A stretch of 64,000 nt of DNA from Sialis fuliginosa (Eukaryota > Arthropoda > Insecta > Megaloptera > Sialidae): positions 28,408,267 through 28,472,266 of the forward strand of contig OY540809.1 in the NCBI GenBank assembly GCA_961205875.1, in the 5' to 3' direction. Under the pieces are notes generated by a model. It saw only the letters and a program-made list of their open reading frames with translations, was not told the DNA's origin and made no database searches. The position numbers and the translations under genes were made by a program. Positions 60,855-64,000 of the stretch are shown here, in pieces. Every line of letters begins with the position of its first letter. The stretch's first letter is position 1.

Positions 60855-61402
60855 AGGGTACAAAATAGGCATGATGCCTAATTTTTAAAAACTATTTTAT
60901 GATGATCTTACGTGTCTCTTATTTCCAAAAAAATTCTTATTTCTGCAGAAAATAAAGGTTTAATCACTAAAATTGACCCTTTTAAAACTAATTTTGAATT
61001 TGACGCCAAAACGCTGGCAGGTGTCATGGCGCATTTTTGTAAACACTCCTTGTAACTATAATAAATCCTTGTTCCATCGTTAATGATTCTCGGTTTTACT
61101 TTTGGTAACACAAAACTGTGCAAATTGATAATTTAAACCACAAAATAATTTATAAACAGTGCAGATATTAATGAAACAAAAATGACGTTTACGTAACCGT
61201 GACGTCATCCACTCTGACTGATGTTTTATCAAACATGGCGGATTGCTGTATTTTGCGTTTTTATTTTAACAAAAATCATATTAATCTCGCTTTTAATATA
61301 AAAATAAATACATTTTTTAGAATCTTTTTAACTTATTTCATTATTTAAAATCACAATTTCAGTAATACTTTGTTACTGGCATCATGCCTATTGTCTTATA
61401 CC
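60855..61402. mobile_element. TIR element with ggcatgatgcc ends
   Basis: acaaaataggcatgatgcc and ggcatcatgcctattgt pair near the ends. The left copy itself contains palindromic aggcatgatgcct. The minus frame 60908-61123 shows no known motif. Confidence 0.6.
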
Positions 61403-61466
61403 ATCTATGATTGAGTTTTGTAGAAGATACTAAATTGCTAAAATGCTGTCAATCGTATTGGAAATA

Positions 61467-61545
61467 CAGTAGAATTCCATTTATCCGAATTCCAGTCAAC
61501 CGGATCGCCAAATATCCGGATCGATCCAGAGATAAAAAAAATGTT
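61467..61545 (+). mobile_element. pogo/Tigger terminal remnant
   Basis: TA then cagtagaattccatttatcc gaattccagtcaaccggat: the repeated 'tatccgaattcc'-style ends of Tigger-like elements. No right end found. Confidence 0.55.
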
Positions 61546-61811
61546 AACTGGGCGTAATTTTTATTAAATTACCTTTCATACCCATGTAGGATATTACAAA
61601 GAGGCCACGGTTGGCCCATGTTTGCGCCAATGCAACACGGAGCAAAAATACAAATGATAACTTCGTTCAAGACTCGGTCAATGCTTGTCGACCAAGGCTT
61701 GTCGTACCAAGGCTGGCCCAGATTTGGCCCAATCTCAAACAGTAACCCAATATAAGGCCAAGCTTAGTCTTATCGTCAAGGCTGGTATTTCCTACATGGA
61801 TATACACTATA

Positions 61812-62185
61812 CAGGGTGTCCTAAATAAGCGTGAAATGCATGGGGATTTCCTATACGGTAAAGATACAGATTCGGTTATAAGGAAGGGCTGAGTATTTCT
61901 ACATCAAAAAATATTAATAATTGAATGTGGTTTAGGCGGTATACCCAAAAATCTGAAAATTCGGAAATTCTTTAAATAGCTATAACTTTTTTGTTAAAGT
62001 AGATAGGTACTTTTTGTTTGCGGTTTCATAAAGCACTTCACAAAATCACACATACAATTATTAATATTTTTTGATGTAGTAATACTCACCCCTTCCTTAC
62101 AAATAATTCATCTTATTTAACCAAATCTGTATCTCTTACCGTTTAGGAAATCCCCATGCATTCCACGCTTATCTTGGACATCCTG
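61812..62185. mobile_element. mariner-like MITE, 374 bp
   Basis: TA-flanked on both sides. TIRs cagggtgtcctaaataagcg and cgcttatcttggacatcctg extend inward through ggggatttcct/aggaaatcccc and beyond. Confidence 0.85.
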
Positions 62186-62564
62186 TATACATTATGCACA
62201 TACAATAATATACATATATACAATATACATATTACAATATACATTAATCATATTTTTTTCATTCATATCCATACTAATATTATAAAAAACAGACGTACTT
62301 ATGTTACCTTTTTACGACTAAACCGCTGAATCAATCTTAATGAAATTTGGCAGGGATATAGCTTGTATCCTGAGGAAGGACAGGCTAAATATACATATTT
62401 TATTTGTTTAATACACAATACCAGCCAAAGTTGGCTATGGTTATTAACAATAACATATTAAATTAACTTATAAAAAATTTGATTAGTAATTAATTGTATT
62501 CATAAAAATATTTCAGTTCTTCTTAAATCTTATTGTTGATTGTCATAGCCATCTTTGGATCATA

Positions 62565-63031
62565 CAGGGTATTAAATAAATAAAAAATACTTTTTGATCA
62601 TTTTTTGAGAAATTTTGAAAAGTAAGTGCATCAAGTTGCATATCATTGAAAAGGTAATAAAATCTTTTGTTCAAAAATTACAAAATTTCATATTGCTCCT
62701 ATTTAAGAAAACATAAGTTAGTCTCATATCTCAAAAACTACGAGATTTCTGAAAATTAAAAAAATATTTCTAAATAGACAATACTAAACCCTACAGCATT
62801 TATTTGAAATATTTTTTAAAATTTCAAGTCGCTTAAGAAATATTCACGATGGAAAAATTCGGACTAAAATGGTTTTTGACTAATATCTAGTAGGGTATGA
62901 AATTTTTGTGAAATGTTAATACACCATTGAACTGTCCCCTCTTAAAGGTAACTTTTCTCTCATTTAACCGAATCTCTATCTCTTATAGTTTCCGAGATCC
63001 CCATACTGTACCCTGGTATTTAGACACCCTG
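62565..63031. mobile_element. mariner-like MITE, 467 bp
   Basis: TA-flanked. Ends cagggtattaaataaa and ggtatttagacaccctg are inverted but more diverged. Its right part (ctatctcttatagtttccga) resembles the right arm of the 374-bp neighbour. Confidence 0.7.
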
Positions 63032-63239
63032 TATAAGATTTGTTATATTTCATTGAAAAAAAAATTATGGAAAAAATTAACGCGACCAACCAAATCTTCT
63101 CTTGGCCTTGGTTTTAGTCTTGTCTCAATCACGTGTATGAGACGAGACCGGCTTCAATTTTCACGTGACAAGACTATCAGTTATAAAGTTTGAAATTGAG
63201 ACGAGACAAGATTTATCTCAATATCGTCTCGTCTGTTAT

Positions 63240-63520
63240 TGATCGCATTGGCTTCCGGAAACAAAACACACACTGCAATGGCTGATGTAGAATGTGTGCA
63301 CGTTGTGTGCCCCCAGTTGTTTATACGCCGGACACGGTCGTGTTTTACACAAAACCGTAAACCCGCGACAAGTCACTGCCGCGAACCTGCTCCTTGTTAT
63401 TGATTGACACCTGTCAAACAAACCCTGTTGTACTGACGTGCAACCACCTGCCACAGTCCACTGACAACGGTGCATTTCACTTATTAGATTTGTACAGTAA
63501 CATATGAGTCGTCCTAGTGG
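63240..63520. other. GC-rich island with no assignable gene
   Basis: It contains CpG-bearing, unrepeated-looking sequence. A 108-codon minus frame (63236-63562) is cysteine-rich but has no recognisable family or splice context. It may be the promoter or first exon of a neighbouring gene, or an upstream nord regulatory region. Confidence 0.35.
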
Positions 63521-63563
63521 CCAGCTAATAAAATTTTTGCAGCCTTTTTGGCATTTTTTCAAT

Positions 63564-64000
63564 TAATGGAATCATAGGCAATTATTATGGTAAAACCGTT
63601 TATTGCTTGTAAAAGAATATTTTTTTTAATTATACAACTACCATTACACTTATTAATAGGAAATATGCCCCCTTTGGCTTCAATAACTACTTTTACTCGT
63701 TTTGGCATGGACTCTACTAGTTTTTGACAGTTTTCAGAGATTCTCTCATCCCTGAATGACCGCTTCTATCATCTTTGTTTTTGTAGTGCAGTCGATTTTG
63801 CACAGTCTAGCTTTGCAAATGGCCTATAAATTCACAATAGGGTTCAGATCGGGTGAATTCCCGGGTTAATCTACAATAGAACCGGAAATATTTCAACATT
63901 TCCTTAGACTTGTGGCAGGGAGCATAGTCCTGTTGAAGAATTGCTCCTCCTTGGAGTTGATACTTTTCAAGTTCTTTGTTCAAATGGTGTTCCAACATCG
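63564..64000 (-). mobile_element. Second Tc1-like element, cut by the window edge
   Basis: It matches 7497-7980 closely at the nucleotide level (ggcttcaataactact, ttttgacagttttcagagat, gcagtcgattttgcacagtc). On the minus strand a readable frame (63998-63807) shows QQDYAPCH, the second catalytic Asp block. The DWP...SPDLNP block lies in another frame and carries a stop, so the transposase is broken. Confidence 0.85.

Overview
The window looks like a large-intron, TE-rich insect chromosome segment, probably lepidopteran. It is strongly AT-rich, uses canonical GT/AG introns, is full of short inverted-repeat DNA elements flanked by TA, TTAA or 8-bp duplications, and carries element ends of the type 'gcgagtgaagccgcg' that are common in Lepidoptera. 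The species assignment is an inference from style, not from a match.

One host gene can be reconstructed, on the minus strand across about 48 kb (about 55.4 kb down to 7.05 kb). Nine exons join with consistent phase at every junction into a 631-residue secreted protein: ATG at 55110-55108, split after 8 coding nt; signal-peptide exon 50711-50547; then 17990-17881, 15635-15359, 12877-12717, 11682-11420, 10818-10603, 8618-8098; stop in 7225-7051. The protein is recognisable as the insect orthologue of neuron-derived neurotrophic factor, NDNF (Drosophila nord): signal peptide, an N-terminal beta domain, and fibronectin type III-like modules with paired YCV motifs and conserved cysteines. The 3' eight exons lie in two clusters (7.05-18 kb and 50.6 kb) separated by a 32.6 kb intron. 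A GC-rich island at 55.33-55.50 kb, with an arthropod initiator on the minus strand, is the candidate promoter.

Almost everything else is mobile DNA, region by region. 0.4-3.8 kb: a degenerate direct duplication, then a Ty3/gypsy-like LTR element reduced to two LTRs and a broken gag. 3.8-16.7 kb: MITEs packed into the nord introns (Tc1-, pogo- and piggyBac-like, plus long-TIR elements). 16.5-50 kb: the giant intron, with a long-TIR element split by a nested insertion, a hAT element with an 8-bp target duplication, a mariner-like foldback, several 1-2 kb foldback elements, five copies of one ~800-bp repeat family, and a perfect 86-bp-arm palindrome. 50-64 kb: further hAT, piggyBac and mariner-type MITEs and a second Tc1-like copy running off the right edge.

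The most interesting non-coding signal is a complete type I hammerhead ribozyme motif at 41889-41946 inside an outer inverted repeat. A second, degenerate hammerhead-like sequence sits on the minus strand at about 21.1 kb. No bacterial-type operons, CRISPR arrays, rRNA or convincing tRNA genes were seen.
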